Position numbers and translations under genes: made by a program
In this document: positions 56,870 through 64,000 of the stretch, piece after piece
How positions within the stretch are numbered: position 1 is the first letter of the stretch
How the letters are laid out: every line of letters starts with the position of its first letter
Notes under the pieces: model-generated
The model's input: the letters and a program-made list of their open reading frames with translations, nothing else
The model's database searches: none
Told to the model about the DNA's origin: nothing
Source of the DNA: Francisella adeliensis
GTDB taxonomy: Bacteria > Pseudomonadota > Gammaproteobacteria > Francisellales > Francisellaceae
DNA length: 64,000 nt
Direction of reading: 5' to 3'
Assembly (NCBI RefSeq): GCF_003290445.1
Contig: NZ_CP021781.1
Coordinates: 1,488,001 to 1,552,000 of the forward strand

Positions 56870-57844
56870 CTAACCCTTAAGCCATTCAGCCACATCTAGT
56901 GCTGTGTAAGTAAGGATAGTCTTAGCACCTGCTCTTTTCATCGAAGTCAAAGTCTCTATTGTAATGGCTTTTTCATCAACTAATCCAGCTGCTGCTGCTG
57001 CCTTTATCATCGCATACTCACCACTTACATGATACGCTGCGATTGGTAGCTCAACTATACGGTCAAGCTCGTTGATAATATCAAGATAGCTCAATGCAGG
57101 TTTTACCATTATAAAATCAGCACCTTGCTCAATATCTTCTAAAGCTTCACGAATTGCTTCTTTTTTATTACGGTAATCCATCTGATAAGTTTTGCGGTCA
57201 CCTGTTAATGATGAATCACAAGCACTTCTAAAAGGTCCATAATATGCTGATGCGTATTTCACAGAATACGACATAATCGCAACATTAAAGAAACTCTCAC
57301 TATCTAGGGCTTCACGCATTGCTATAATCATGCCATCCATCATACCACTTGGTGCTACTATATCAGCCCCAGCTTGTGCATGTGAAACAGCAGTTTTTTG
57401 TAGTATCTCAAGTGTTTTATCATTATCAACAACTTGATTATCATCTAATATCCCACAATGCCCATGAGGTGTAAAGCTACACATACATACATCTGTTGCA
57501 ACTACTATATCAGGTGCTAAAGCTTTGATTTTTCGAATTGCTTGTTGAGTGATACCATTAGAATCATAGTTTTCAGATGAAACCAAATCTTTAGTTTTCG
57601 GTACGCCAAAAATCATCAAACTTTTGATACCTGCTTTTACAACACTATCAACGATTTCATCAAGTCTATCAACTGACCAGTGATATTGGTTAGGCAAGCT
57701 CGAAATTTCTTTTTTGACATCTTCACCATGCACTACAAATATCGGATACATCAAATCATCTGTTCTTAAAGTGATTTCAGCAACCATATCTCGCATAGCT
57801 TGGCTAGTTCTTAGCCTACGCGGTCGTGTAATTGGAAAGCTCAT
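56870..57844 (-). CDS. hemB: Delta-aminolevulinic acid dehydratase (porphobilinogen synthase)
   Basis: A 324-residue enzyme that condenses two ALA molecules to porphobilinogen for heme. The metal-binding segment is ATDVCMCSFTPHGHCG near residue 120. Schiff-base lysines lie in SAYYGPFRSACDS-flanked sequence and MVKPALSYLD near residue 246. The N-terminal RPRRLRTSQAMRDM is typical. It follows yhbY by 9 bp and overlaps nothing; trmL follows. Confidence 0.96.
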   Translation of the reverse strand: MSFPITRPRRLRTSQAMRDMVAEITLRTDDLMYPIFVVHGEDVKKEISSLPNQYHWSVDRLDEIVDSVVKAGIKSLMIFGVPKTKDLVSSENYDSNGITQQAIRKIKALAPDIVVATDVCMCSFTPHGHCGILDDNQVVDNDKTLEILQKTAVSHAQAGADIVAPSGMMDGMIIAMREALDSESFFNVAIMSYSVKYASAYYGPFRSACDSSLTGDRKTYQMDYRNKKEAIREALEDIEQGADFIMVKPALSYLDIINELDRIVELPIAAYHVSGEYAMIKAAAAAGLVDEKAITIETLTSMKRAGAKTILTYTALDVAEWLKG

Positions 57845-57853
57845 TTGCGTTAC

Positions 57854-58129
57854 CTACTTATTTTTACTAGGATTTTTTCTGTATAAAACTAGTATATTAC
57901 CAATTATTTGTACTAGCTCTGACTTAGTAGATTTTGTAATCTCTTCTGCCATAGCCTTTTTTTCATCTTTAGGTAAACGACCAGCCTTTACTTTTATAAG
58001 CTCATGCGATGCTAATGCTAAATCTATTTCTAGCATTACATTTTCAGTTAGTCCTTTATCACCCATAAGAACGACTGGTTTTAAGCTATGAGCATCAGCT
58101 CTTAGTCTTTGTTGTTTTTTTGTATCCAT
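57854..58129 (-). CDS. yhbY: Ribosome-associated RNA-binding protein YhbY (CRM domain)
   Basis: A 91-residue single CRM-domain protein associated with pre-50S ribosomal subunits. The signature KPVVLMGDKGLTENVMLEI and the basic GRLPKDEKKAMAEEI are visible, followed by a strand with VLYRK. It is in a run holB-yhbY-hemB-trmL with gaps of 8 to 9 bp. Confidence 0.92.
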   Translation of the reverse strand: MDTKKQQRLRADAHSLKPVVLMGDKGLTENVMLEIDLALASHELIKVKAGRLPKDEKKAMAEEITKSTKSELVQIIGNILVLYRKNPSKNK

Positions 58130-58137
58130 TATTTTTC

Positions 58138-59049
58138 CTATTTCAAAATTTCTAATATTATATTTTCTAAAACTAACTCTTTATCTACATTTTTATAATT
58201 AGCAAAATAGTTTTTAGCCTCTAATGTCTGCTGATAAATCTTATAAATATCATTAGTATGTAGTTTCGTAGCTAAATATTTTATAACTGCAAGCTTATCA
58301 TAATTTGCTATATATTGTGTTTCAGGATCAAGATTATAGTTGTATACATCTATAATCAAACTTGTCAGCCAATAAAGTGTGTCTTTAAAATGAGGGTTAA
58401 CTTCTTTCAAAAACACATTTACATTAACTTGACCAACAAGCACTTTCATCATTGATGCTCTAATCTTCCAGTATTCAGGCTCTAGTTTAATCTTAGCAAT
58501 TACATTTATATCATCTCGAGACATCTGAAGAGATTTAGCTACAGCCTCTTTAGACATCTCAAAAGTGTACTCAAGATAGTTATACTTATCCTCATCATCA
58601 AACGCAATATCATAAGTTAAAGACCTACTTTTTACGGTATCTAATATATCGCTAAAGTTTCGAGTAAATGATAGAAAAAATGTATTTTCAGTAGGTTCTT
58701 CTAGAGTTTTTAGTAATGCATTAGTTGCTGAGTCATTCAAAAAGCTTAACTCAGGGATAATAATTATCTTAGCAAGATCATTATGTGCCGTTAACTCACA
58801 ACTTTTAATGATTCTCTTTATCTCTGCTACTTTTATTTCATCATTTTCAACCTTTGCAATAGTTACATACGGACTATCTTCATAGTCCTGTATTTCTTGA
58901 CCTAAAAGTATTTCACAAAAAGACTTAATAAAACTATCTAAAAGAACGGCATCTTTAACCTTAAATATAAAAGCATGATGAAGCTTGTTACTATTTTTTT
59001 GGGCTTGGAAATTATCGAGAAGATTTTTATGAGTATTTAAAGATAGCAC
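58138..59049 (-). CDS. holB: DNA polymerase III delta' subunit
   Basis: A 303-residue clamp-loader subunit. The AAA+ fold is recognisable but lacks a functional Walker A, as is normal for delta'. IKVAEIKRIIKSCELTAHN, SATNALLKTLEEPTENTFFL in two parts and SRSLTYDI match the SRC-like and sensor regions. The canonical SRC reads SRS here, with Ser in place of Cys, and the zinc-binding Cys of the family are absent. It lies between sohB and yhbY, 7 to 8 bp from each. Confidence 0.85.
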   Translation of the reverse strand: MLSLNTHKNLLDNFQAQKNSNKLHHAFIFKVKDAVLLDSFIKSFCEILLGQEIQDYEDSPYVTIAKVENDEIKVAEIKRIIKSCELTAHNDLAKIIIIPELSFLNDSATNALLKTLEEPTENTFFLSFTRNFSDILDTVKSRSLTYDIAFDDEDKYNYLEYTFEMSKEAVAKSLQMSRDDINVIAKIKLEPEYWKIRASMMKVLVGQVNVNVFLKEVNPHFKDTLYWLTSLIIDVYNYNLDPETQYIANYDKLAVIKYLATKLHTNDIYKIYQQTLEAKNYFANYKNVDKELVLENIILEILK

Positions 59050-59056
59050 TGTGATC

Positions 59057-60073
59057 CTACATTATTTTACGAGCATACAAAAAGTTTGTAAGAGTCTTTT
59101 TTATCATAGTCAATTTAGACTTCAACAAACCTTTCTCTTTTTTTATCACAAATTTCACTTGGTATACATCAAGGTTATTATCTAAATGCTCTATTATATA
59201 ATCATCGTAAGTTTGAAGTTTATCCACTAAACCAAGATCTAAAGCATCTTTACCAAACCAGTACTCACCGGTACCGACTTTTTGCATATCAAGTGATGGT
59301 CTATAGGTAAGAATATGCTTTTTGAAAAGCTCATGAATATTTTCAAGATCTTGTTTAAATTTAGCACGGCCTTCATCGGTATTTTTACCCATTGTAGTAA
59401 GAGTTCGTTTAAACTCTCCTGATGTGTGCATTTCAACATTCACACCATTTTTTTCAAGTAAATCATGAATATTTGGCACCTGCCCAATTACACCAATAGA
59501 TCCTACTATCGCAAAAGGTGCTGAGATTATTTTATGACCAACCGCAGACATCATATAACCACCAGATGCAGCTACTTGATCGATACATATAGTTAGATTA
59601 AGACCTGCTTGGCGTATTCTTTCTAGCTGAGCCGCAGCAAAACCGTAGCCATTAACAACCCCACCTGGACTATCTATTCTTACGATAATCTCATCATTTG
59701 ACTTAGCTCCAGCAAGTACAGCTGTCACCTCTTGACGCAAGCATTCTACTTGTGATGCATGAATATCACCCTTAAAGCTTATTACAAATACTTTATTCTT
59801 AGGTGATTCTTCTTTAGACTTTTTCTTCTGCTCTTTTGCAAAACTCTTATATTCCTTTTTATCTAAAATAGTCTCTAAAATTTCATTTTTAGTCTCTTTA
59901 TAGTCATCACCTAACTTTTTAATCTCAAGTTTACCACCAGCAAGTTTAGCAACTTCTTGTTTTGCCTTAGCAAGTAGTGAAAAAAAACTACCTACAACAA
60001 ATACTACAGCAACCACAACAAGCAATACACTTAATGCAAAAAACACAAAACTTATAAAATTTTCGTACCACAT
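59057..60073 (-). CDS. sohB: S49 family serine protease SohB
   Basis: A 338-residue membrane-bound S49 peptidase. One N-terminal helix (about 8-32) anchors it. The catalytic Ser is in VAASGGYMMSA near residue 167, preceded by VRIDSPGGVV, and the S49 pattern continues with GSIGVIGQVPN. The partner Lys lies in the EFKRTLTTMGKN segment. Length and topology fit SohB rather than the larger SppA. It is 4 bp downstream of sspA. Confidence 0.93.
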   Translation of the reverse strand: MWYENFISFVFFALSVLLVVVAVVFVVGSFFSLLAKAKQEVAKLAGGKLEIKKLGDDYKETKNEILETILDKKEYKSFAKEQKKKSKEESPKNKVFVISFKGDIHASQVECLRQEVTAVLAGAKSNDEIIVRIDSPGGVVNGYGFAAAQLERIRQAGLNLTICIDQVAASGGYMMSAVGHKIISAPFAIVGSIGVIGQVPNIHDLLEKNGVNVEMHTSGEFKRTLTTMGKNTDEGRAKFKQDLENIHELFKKHILTYRPSLDMQKVGTGEYWFGKDALDLGLVDKLQTYDDYIIEHLDNNLDVYQVKFVIKKEKGLLKSKLTMIKKTLTNFLYARKIM

Positions 60074-60077
60074 AAAT

Positions 60078-60707
60078 TTACTTTTGAGCCCTTAAAGTTT
60101 TAAGAAGTGAATCATTCGCATTACCTTTAATATTTGCCTTTCTAACAGAATCACGAGCAAATACACGTTTTTTATACTCATGAATTGCACCAAAACTTTC
60201 ATCAATCACAAAACCTTCAGCTTCTAATGAGATTATATATGCAGCAATATAGCAGTCTGCAAGAGTAAATGAAGAACTTATAAAATAATCTGTTTCAGCA
60301 AAAGCCTTTTCAATCGTCAGTAAGCTGTCTTTTAAATCTTTAAAAATAGTTTTTAATTTAAGCTTGTTTGTTCTAACTTCTCTTATCTTATCTAGAACAG
60401 GATACCATTCATTATCAATCTTAGATAAAGATTGACGAATTTTTATACGATCATTAACCACACTCGGCAACAATCCTGGAGCTGGAAATCTCTCATCAAT
60501 ATAAACCAACAACGATCTACGGTTATTTATGCTATAACCTTTTTCCTTTAAAACTGGGAATAGACCATTCGGAGAAACTTTCTTTTGCATTTCTGGGGTT
60601 AAATCCCCTGCTTCGACAGTTTCCATCGCCATCTTTTTTTCTGCAAGAGCAATTCTAGCCCTAAGTGAATAAGGACAATACTTAGCTGTATACAATATTA
60701 CTTTCAT
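60078..60707 (-). CDS. sspA: Stringent starvation protein A
   Basis: A 209-residue glutathione S-transferase-fold protein without enzyme activity that binds RNA polymerase. The N-terminal thioredoxin-like domain has YTAKYCPYSLRARIALAEKK and SPNGLFPVLKEKGYSI, and the C-terminal domain FTLADCYIAAYI. In Francisella SspA pairs with MglA, and with PigR and ppGpp drives virulence genes of the pathogenicity island. The MglA partner gene is not in the window. The gene starts the run sspA-sohB-holB-yhbY-hemB-trmL. Confidence 0.93.
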   Translation of the reverse strand: MKVILYTAKYCPYSLRARIALAEKKMAMETVEAGDLTPEMQKKVSPNGLFPVLKEKGYSINNRRSLLVYIDERFPAPGLLPSVVNDRIKIRQSLSKIDNEWYPVLDKIREVRTNKLKLKTIFKDLKDSLLTIEKAFAETDYFISSSFTLADCYIAAYIISLEAEGFVIDESFGAIHEYKKRVFARDSVRKANIKGNANDSLLKTLRAQK

Positions 60708-60757
60708 TTATGGTGCCTTTTTGAAAATTAAAACAATTAAACATACTAAACTTTGTT

Positions 60758-60766
60758 TGATATAAT
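60758..60766 (+). promoter_or_regulatory. Extended -10 promoter of tusE
   Basis: TGATATAAT: a perfect TATAAT at 60761-60766 with the TGN extension, 39 bases before the GTG start of tusE, in the divergent gap with sspA. There is no good -35 hexamer. Confidence 0.6.
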
Positions 60767-60805
60767 TGTAGATAATAAAAACTAATATTAAATTTTACCA
60801 TATTT

Positions 60806-61120
60806 GTGGATAACTACAACATAGACACTGAAGGCTTTTTAGTAGATTTCGATAGTTGGGATCACAATTTTTGCAAAATAACTGCCGATAATGAAGATTT
60901 AGAGCTAAATGATAACCATTTTTTAGTCATAGATTTTTTGCGTGAATTTTACTCTGAAAACAAAAAATCTCCTGCTATTCGTGAACTTGTTAAAAATCTA
61001 AAAATCAAGCACGGTGAAAAAATTGGTAATAGTCTATATTTACAGATGTTATTTCCTGTTTCACCAGCTGTTCAAGCAGCTAAAATAGCTGGTTTACCAA
61101 AACCGAAAAGATGCATTTAA
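60806..61120 (+). CDS. tusE: TusE/DsrC family sulfur-relay protein
   Basis: A 104-residue DsrC/TusE protein, probably taking sulfur from TusBCD for tRNA 2-thiouridine synthesis. The family core DTEGFLVDFDSWDHNF and the C-terminal GLPKPKRCI, with the penultimate Cys that carries persulfide, are intact. The start is GTG with no clear ribosome-binding site. TusBCD genes are not in this window, so the partner is elsewhere or absent. Confidence 0.9.
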   Translation: MDNYNIDTEGFLVDFDSWDHNFCKITADNEDLELNDNHFLVIDFLREFYSENKKSPAIRELVKNLKIKHGEKIGNSLYLQMLFPVSPAVQAAKIAGLPKPKRCI

Positions 61121-61219
61121 AAACCACCCTTCTTATACTAAAAAGTAAACAAAAGGGAACTCGTAAAAACTTGCACTATCGCACTCGCTAAAATATAATT
61201 ATGCAAATATGTTCAGCCC

Positions 61220-61233
61220 GTAACTCCAGTTAC
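61220..61233 (+). repeat. Palindromic site, GTAACTNNAGTTAC family (copy upstream of yggX)
   Basis: GTAACTCCAGTTAC is a perfect inverted repeat of two 6-bp arms with a 2-bp centre, preceded by GCCC. It ends 17 bases before the yggX start codon, next to the AAGGA ribosome-binding site. Confidence 0.5.
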
Positions 61234-61249
61234 AAACTAAGGAATAAAA

Positions 61250-61513
61250 ATGTCAAAAGTACATTGCAAAAAATATGACAAAGAACTAGATGCTCTTGCC
61301 TTTCAACCATTACCTGGTGAGCTAGGTAAAAAAATCCAAGCTGAAATTTCTCAACAGGCATGGCAAGCATGGTTAGCTCATCAAACCATTCTTATAAATG
61401 AGTATCGTTTAAACCTTATTGACCCAAAATCAAAAGAGTTTCTTAAGGAAGAGATGCACAAATTTTTATTTGAAGGCAAAGAGGAAAAGCCTGAACAATT
61501 TACTAAACTATAA
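61250..61513 (+). CDS. yggX: Fe(2+)-trafficking protein YggX
   Basis: An 87-residue protein of the YggX family linked to protection of iron-sulfur clusters from oxidative damage. The N-terminal VHCKKYDKELDAL carries the single Cys. QPLPGELGKKI, AWQAWLAHQTILINEYRL and a DPKSKEFL segment are characteristic. AAGGA precedes the ATG by about 7 nt. A palindromic site sits immediately upstream. Confidence 0.94.
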   Translation: MSKVHCKKYDKELDALAFQPLPGELGKKIQAEISQQAWQAWLAHQTILINEYRLNLIDPKSKEFLKEEMHKFLFEGKEEKPEQFTKL

Positions 61514-61570
61514 TTTTTTATCTAACTTATAAAACAATCTAAGATGAATTCAGCACTCACCTATATTACT

Positions 61571-61589
61571 CTATAGTTACTAACTATAG
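61571..61589. repeat. Perfect interrupted palindrome between yggX and ftsW
   Basis: CTATAGTTA and TAACTATAG are perfect inverted arms of 9 bp around one central C. As RNA it would form an 8-bp stem with a 3-nt loop, but there is no T-run. It lies between two convergent genes. Confidence 0.6.
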
Positions 61590-61608
61590 CCTATATGGTT
61601 CTTCAAAA

Positions 61609-62817
61609 TCAATTCTTAACCTTTTTATAAAAATACCTAGGATTTATCGTATCTGCTAAAAGCTTATTTTCAAAGTCTATTCTGAGCAATATCCCGATCG
61701 TATAACACATTATAAGTAAGCTACTACCGCCATAACTTATAAACGGAAGAGTAAGCCCTTTTGTCGGCAATAGTCCCGTATTTACCCCAATATTAACAAA
61801 CACCTGAAAGCCCATCCAAAAGCCTATACCGTAGGCTAGAAATGCTTGATAATGCCTTTTTAATTCAAATGCCAGCTTTGCTATATTTAAAGCCTTAAAT
61901 ACAATAAACAAATATACACATAAAAGAACCATTAAACCAACCACACCAATCTCTTCTGCTATTACAGATGTAATAAAATCGGTATGTGCTTCTGGTAAGA
62001 AGAACTGCTTTTGAACACCGTTACCTAAACCATCTCCAAACCAACCACCTCGACCAAAGCCAATCAAAGCTTGTACAAGCTGATAACCAGAGCCATTAGC
62101 ATTTTCCCAAGGATGTAAAAAACCCGTGATTCTATGCATTCTGTATGGTGAGATCACAACTAGAGTTGCAGCCATTAGTATCATAGCAACAATAAGTAAA
62201 CCATACCATTGAACTTTATTACCACCAACAAAAAGCATGCCCAGAACACATATTGATATAACAACTGTAGAACCAAAATCTGGTTGCATCAGCAAAAGTA
62301 TAGCTATACAACCAAGAAGTGAAATAGGTGTGAGAATTCCTTCTTTGAAGTTTTTCATGTGATCTAAAGTATTAGCAATATATCCAGAGAAAAATATTAT
62401 TGCCAAAAGTTTTGCTAATTCAGCCACTTGAATATTAATTATAATCAACGGTATCCAACGCCTTGCACCATTCACACTTTTACCTACTCCTGGAACTAAT
62501 ACCGCCACAAGCACCAATAGCATAATAAAAAAGAATGCATTGTAATTTTTTTCATAATTTTTAGTTGGCACCAACAATGCTAGTAAAAACAAAAATATAG
62601 AAATTATTGCGAAGAAACCTTGCCTAATAGAATAAAAATAAGGATTATTATAGTCATCTAGGGCCACAACCATTGAAGCTGATGTAACCATAATCCAACC
62701 AAATGCCAACATTCCTAACATTATAAAGACTAACGATATATCAATCTCTAGTTTTGCCCTTACTCTTTCTTTTTTTGCATTTTGTCGGCTAAGTAAAACC
62801 TTTAACCTATATAGCAC
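61609..62817 (-). CDS. ftsW: Cell division protein FtsW
   Basis: A 402-residue SEDS-family glycosyltransferase of septal peptidoglycan, with about ten helices. The family motifs are VNGARRWIPL, PDFGSTVVI, AHTDFITSVIAEEIG and PTKGLTLPFISYGGSSLL. The start is GTG, 11 bp inside the end of murD. FtsW rather than RodA is chosen because of linkage to murD. murG and murC do not follow; yggX is convergent downstream. Confidence 0.94.
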   Translation of the reverse strand: MLYRLKVLLSRQNAKKERVRAKLEIDISLVFIMLGMLAFGWIMVTSASMVVALDDYNNPYFYSIRQGFFAIISIFLFLLALLVPTKNYEKNYNAFFFIMLLVLVAVLVPGVGKSVNGARRWIPLIIINIQVAELAKLLAIIFFSGYIANTLDHMKNFKEGILTPISLLGCIAILLLMQPDFGSTVVISICVLGMLFVGGNKVQWYGLLIVAMILMAATLVVISPYRMHRITGFLHPWENANGSGYQLVQALIGFGRGGWFGDGLGNGVQKQFFLPEAHTDFITSVIAEEIGVVGLMVLLCVYLFIVFKALNIAKLAFELKRHYQAFLAYGIGFWMGFQVFVNIGVNTGLLPTKGLTLPFISYGGSSLLIMCYTIGILLRIDFENKLLADTINPRYFYKKVKN

Positions 62818-64000
62818 TTTTTTTAAGCCCTTTCCAAAGTTTTTTCTTTGGTGGTAAAAGCTGTTTAACTAGCTTTTCAAAAGCTTCTCCACGCTCTTCA
62901 TAATTTTTAAACTCATCAAAACTAGCACAAGCGGGCGATAACAATATAACATCATTATCATCAGCATTTTTTGATGCACTAGCAAAAGCTTCTTTCATAT
63001 TTTTATTAAGCTCGTGATCACAAAAATCTCCAATTTGATTCTCTATATAATCCCTATCTTGACCATATATATGTAAGTACTTAACATATTTTTTAAGAAT
63101 ATCTTCCATAAGAGTAAAATCACCACCCTTTGCAACACCTCCTAATAAAAGCACTATATTTCTAGTATCTGTAATGCTATAAAGTGCGGCGATAGTAGCT
63201 CCTACATTAGTACCTTTTGAGTCATTTATATATAATACTCGATCAACTGTTTCTACAACCCTACATCTATGCTCTAAACCTTTAAATGTTTTTATAGCAA
63301 AAACTGCCTGGAAAGTATCAATATTTAGCTTATCTAATATGTTTAAAACCACTACAATATTTTCAAGATTATGGTTACCAAATAGATGGACTTCCTCCAT
63401 ACTTAATATTTTAGTAGTGTTCTTATATATGTTTCCTCTACGAATAGCATAACACCCTTCATATTTAACACCCTTAGTCCCGACATCATAAGCAATAAAC
63501 TCTTCACAAAAATTCTCAAGGTTAAGCTTAGACTGTTTATATTCTTCAAAACTATCATATCTATCAAGATGATCTGGTGACACATTTATCACACAACCAA
63601 TATCAAACTTAGCTTTTCTTAATAAATCTATCTGAAAACTAGAAAGCTCTATTACATAGTAATCAAATTCATCATCAATAATTGATAACACAGGTGTTCC
63701 GATATTACCTATAAGGACGCTTTTATAGCCAAGATAATTAAGTACATAATTAAGCATAGTAACTGTTGTACTCTTACCATTTGAGCCTGTAACTACTATA
63801 GTTTTAGAAAGAGTATCTTTTATTTGATCATAAAAGATATCCATGTCGCTTATTATATTTCCATGACTTCTCAAAGGAGCATAAATATCTTTGTTCAGAG
63901 GAATACCTGGACTTACAGCAATTAAATCATAATCATCCAACTTAAAATCTTCAAAATCATCTGTAGATTTTGAAATGTCTACTTGCGTATCACTAAAAGC
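62807..64000 (-). CDS. murD: UDP-N-acetylmuramoylalanine--D-glutamate ligase (5' end cut by window edge)
   Basis: The Mur ligase that adds D-Glu to UDP-MurNAc-L-Ala. The frame stays open to the right window edge, so the N-terminus is outside; a TTG at 63940 is internal and not the start. Visible motifs are SPGIPL, the ATP site VTGSNGKSTTVTML, VIELSSFQ, NVSPDHLDRYDSFEEY and YINDSKGTN. It overlaps ftsW by 11 bp, the typical division-cell-wall arrangement. Confidence 0.95.
   Translation of the reverse strand, partial: AFSDTQVDISKSTDDFEDFKLDDYDLIAVSPGIPLNKDIYAPLRSHGNIISDMDIFYDQIKDTLSKTIVVTGSNGKSTTVTMLNYVLNYLGYKSVLIGNIGTPVLSIIDDEFDYYVIELSSFQIDLLRKAKFDIGCVINVSPDHLDRYDSFEEYKQSKLNLENFCEEFIAYDVGTKGVKYEGCYAIRRGNIYKNTTKILSMEEVHLFGNHNLENIVVVLNILDKLNIDTFQAVFAIKTFKGLEHRCRVVETVDRVLYINDSKGTNVGATIAALYSITDTRNIVLLLGGVAKGGDFTLMEDILKKYVKYLHIYGQDRDYIENQIGDFCDHELNKNMKEAFASASKNADDNDVILLSPACASFDEFKNYEERGEAFEKLVKQLLPPKKKLWKGLKKSAI

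Noticed and set aside
63938-63940. TTG as start of murD
   Set aside because: The same frame continues without a stop to base 64000, and MurD needs its N-terminal UDP-binding domain.
1-64000. CRISPR arrays, rRNA operons, complete insertion sequences, prophage genes
   Set aside because: None were seen by reading both strands: no regularly spaced repeats, no transposase or phage structural genes. The only RNA gene found is tRNA-Lys.

Overview
This is an AT-rich (roughly one third G+C by eye) gammaproteobacterial chromosome segment that fits the genus Francisella. The protein set points there: an SspA of the type that partners MglA in Francisella, a PAP2 phosphatase next to folD that resembles lipid A 1-phosphatase LpxE, and several small secreted proteins with no clear relatives. 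The presence of a GH3 beta-glucosidase and a sugar-acid catabolic cluster suggests an environmental or fish-associated lineage (philomiragia/noatunensis side) rather than F. tularensis, but the species is inference. Both window edges cut genes: a type B carboxylesterase at the left and murD at the right.

Layout. 1-12.8 kb: carboxylesterase, a small inverted-repeat element, TSUP exporter, dnaE, an unknown secreted protein, a lytic transglycosylase, a GH3 glycosidase, miaE and an AEC carrier, almost all on the minus strand. 13-20.9 kb: cdd, tRNA-Lys with a near-consensus promoter, a YdiJ-type D-2-hydroxyacid dehydrogenase, a three-gene sugar-lactone/sugar-acid module (SDR, lactonase, dehydratase), mtnN and a HAD phosphatase. 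20.9-28 kb: murF, folD, PAP2 phosphatase, a small membrane protein, and the overlapping aroA - methyltransferase-like - rnhA - ansA operon. 28-31 kb: a regulatory-looking leader followed by an orphan ABC transporter (tandem permease plus ATPase) convergent with rpoH.

31-42 kb: rpoH with an SH3/coiled-coil secreted protein, the yajC-secD-secF translocon genes, mutS, a secreted-protein gene broken or switched by an A8 tract, secB, an aromatic amino acid permease and xerC. 42-48.4 kb: hflX and hfq separated by a compound palindromic repeat, then two secreted-protein genes wedged between hfq and miaA, then ppiD. 48.4-54.4 kb: the protein quality-control block tig-clpP-clpX-lon followed by hupB under its own promoter. 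54.6-56.4 kb: a two-gene plus-strand cassette (four-helix membrane protein plus HEPN-motif protein) inserted between housekeeping genes. 56.4-64 kb: trmL, hemB, yhbY, holB, sohB, sspA, tusE, yggX, ftsW and murD.

Most of the window is core metabolism, protein export and proteolysis. The items most worth a second look are the HEPN/membrane cassette, the ATG-A8 frameshift in a secreted-protein gene, the leader ORF that copies the translation start of the ABC permease, a recurring GTAACTNNAGTTAC palindrome in intergenic regions, and the compound palindromic repeat between hflX and hfq.
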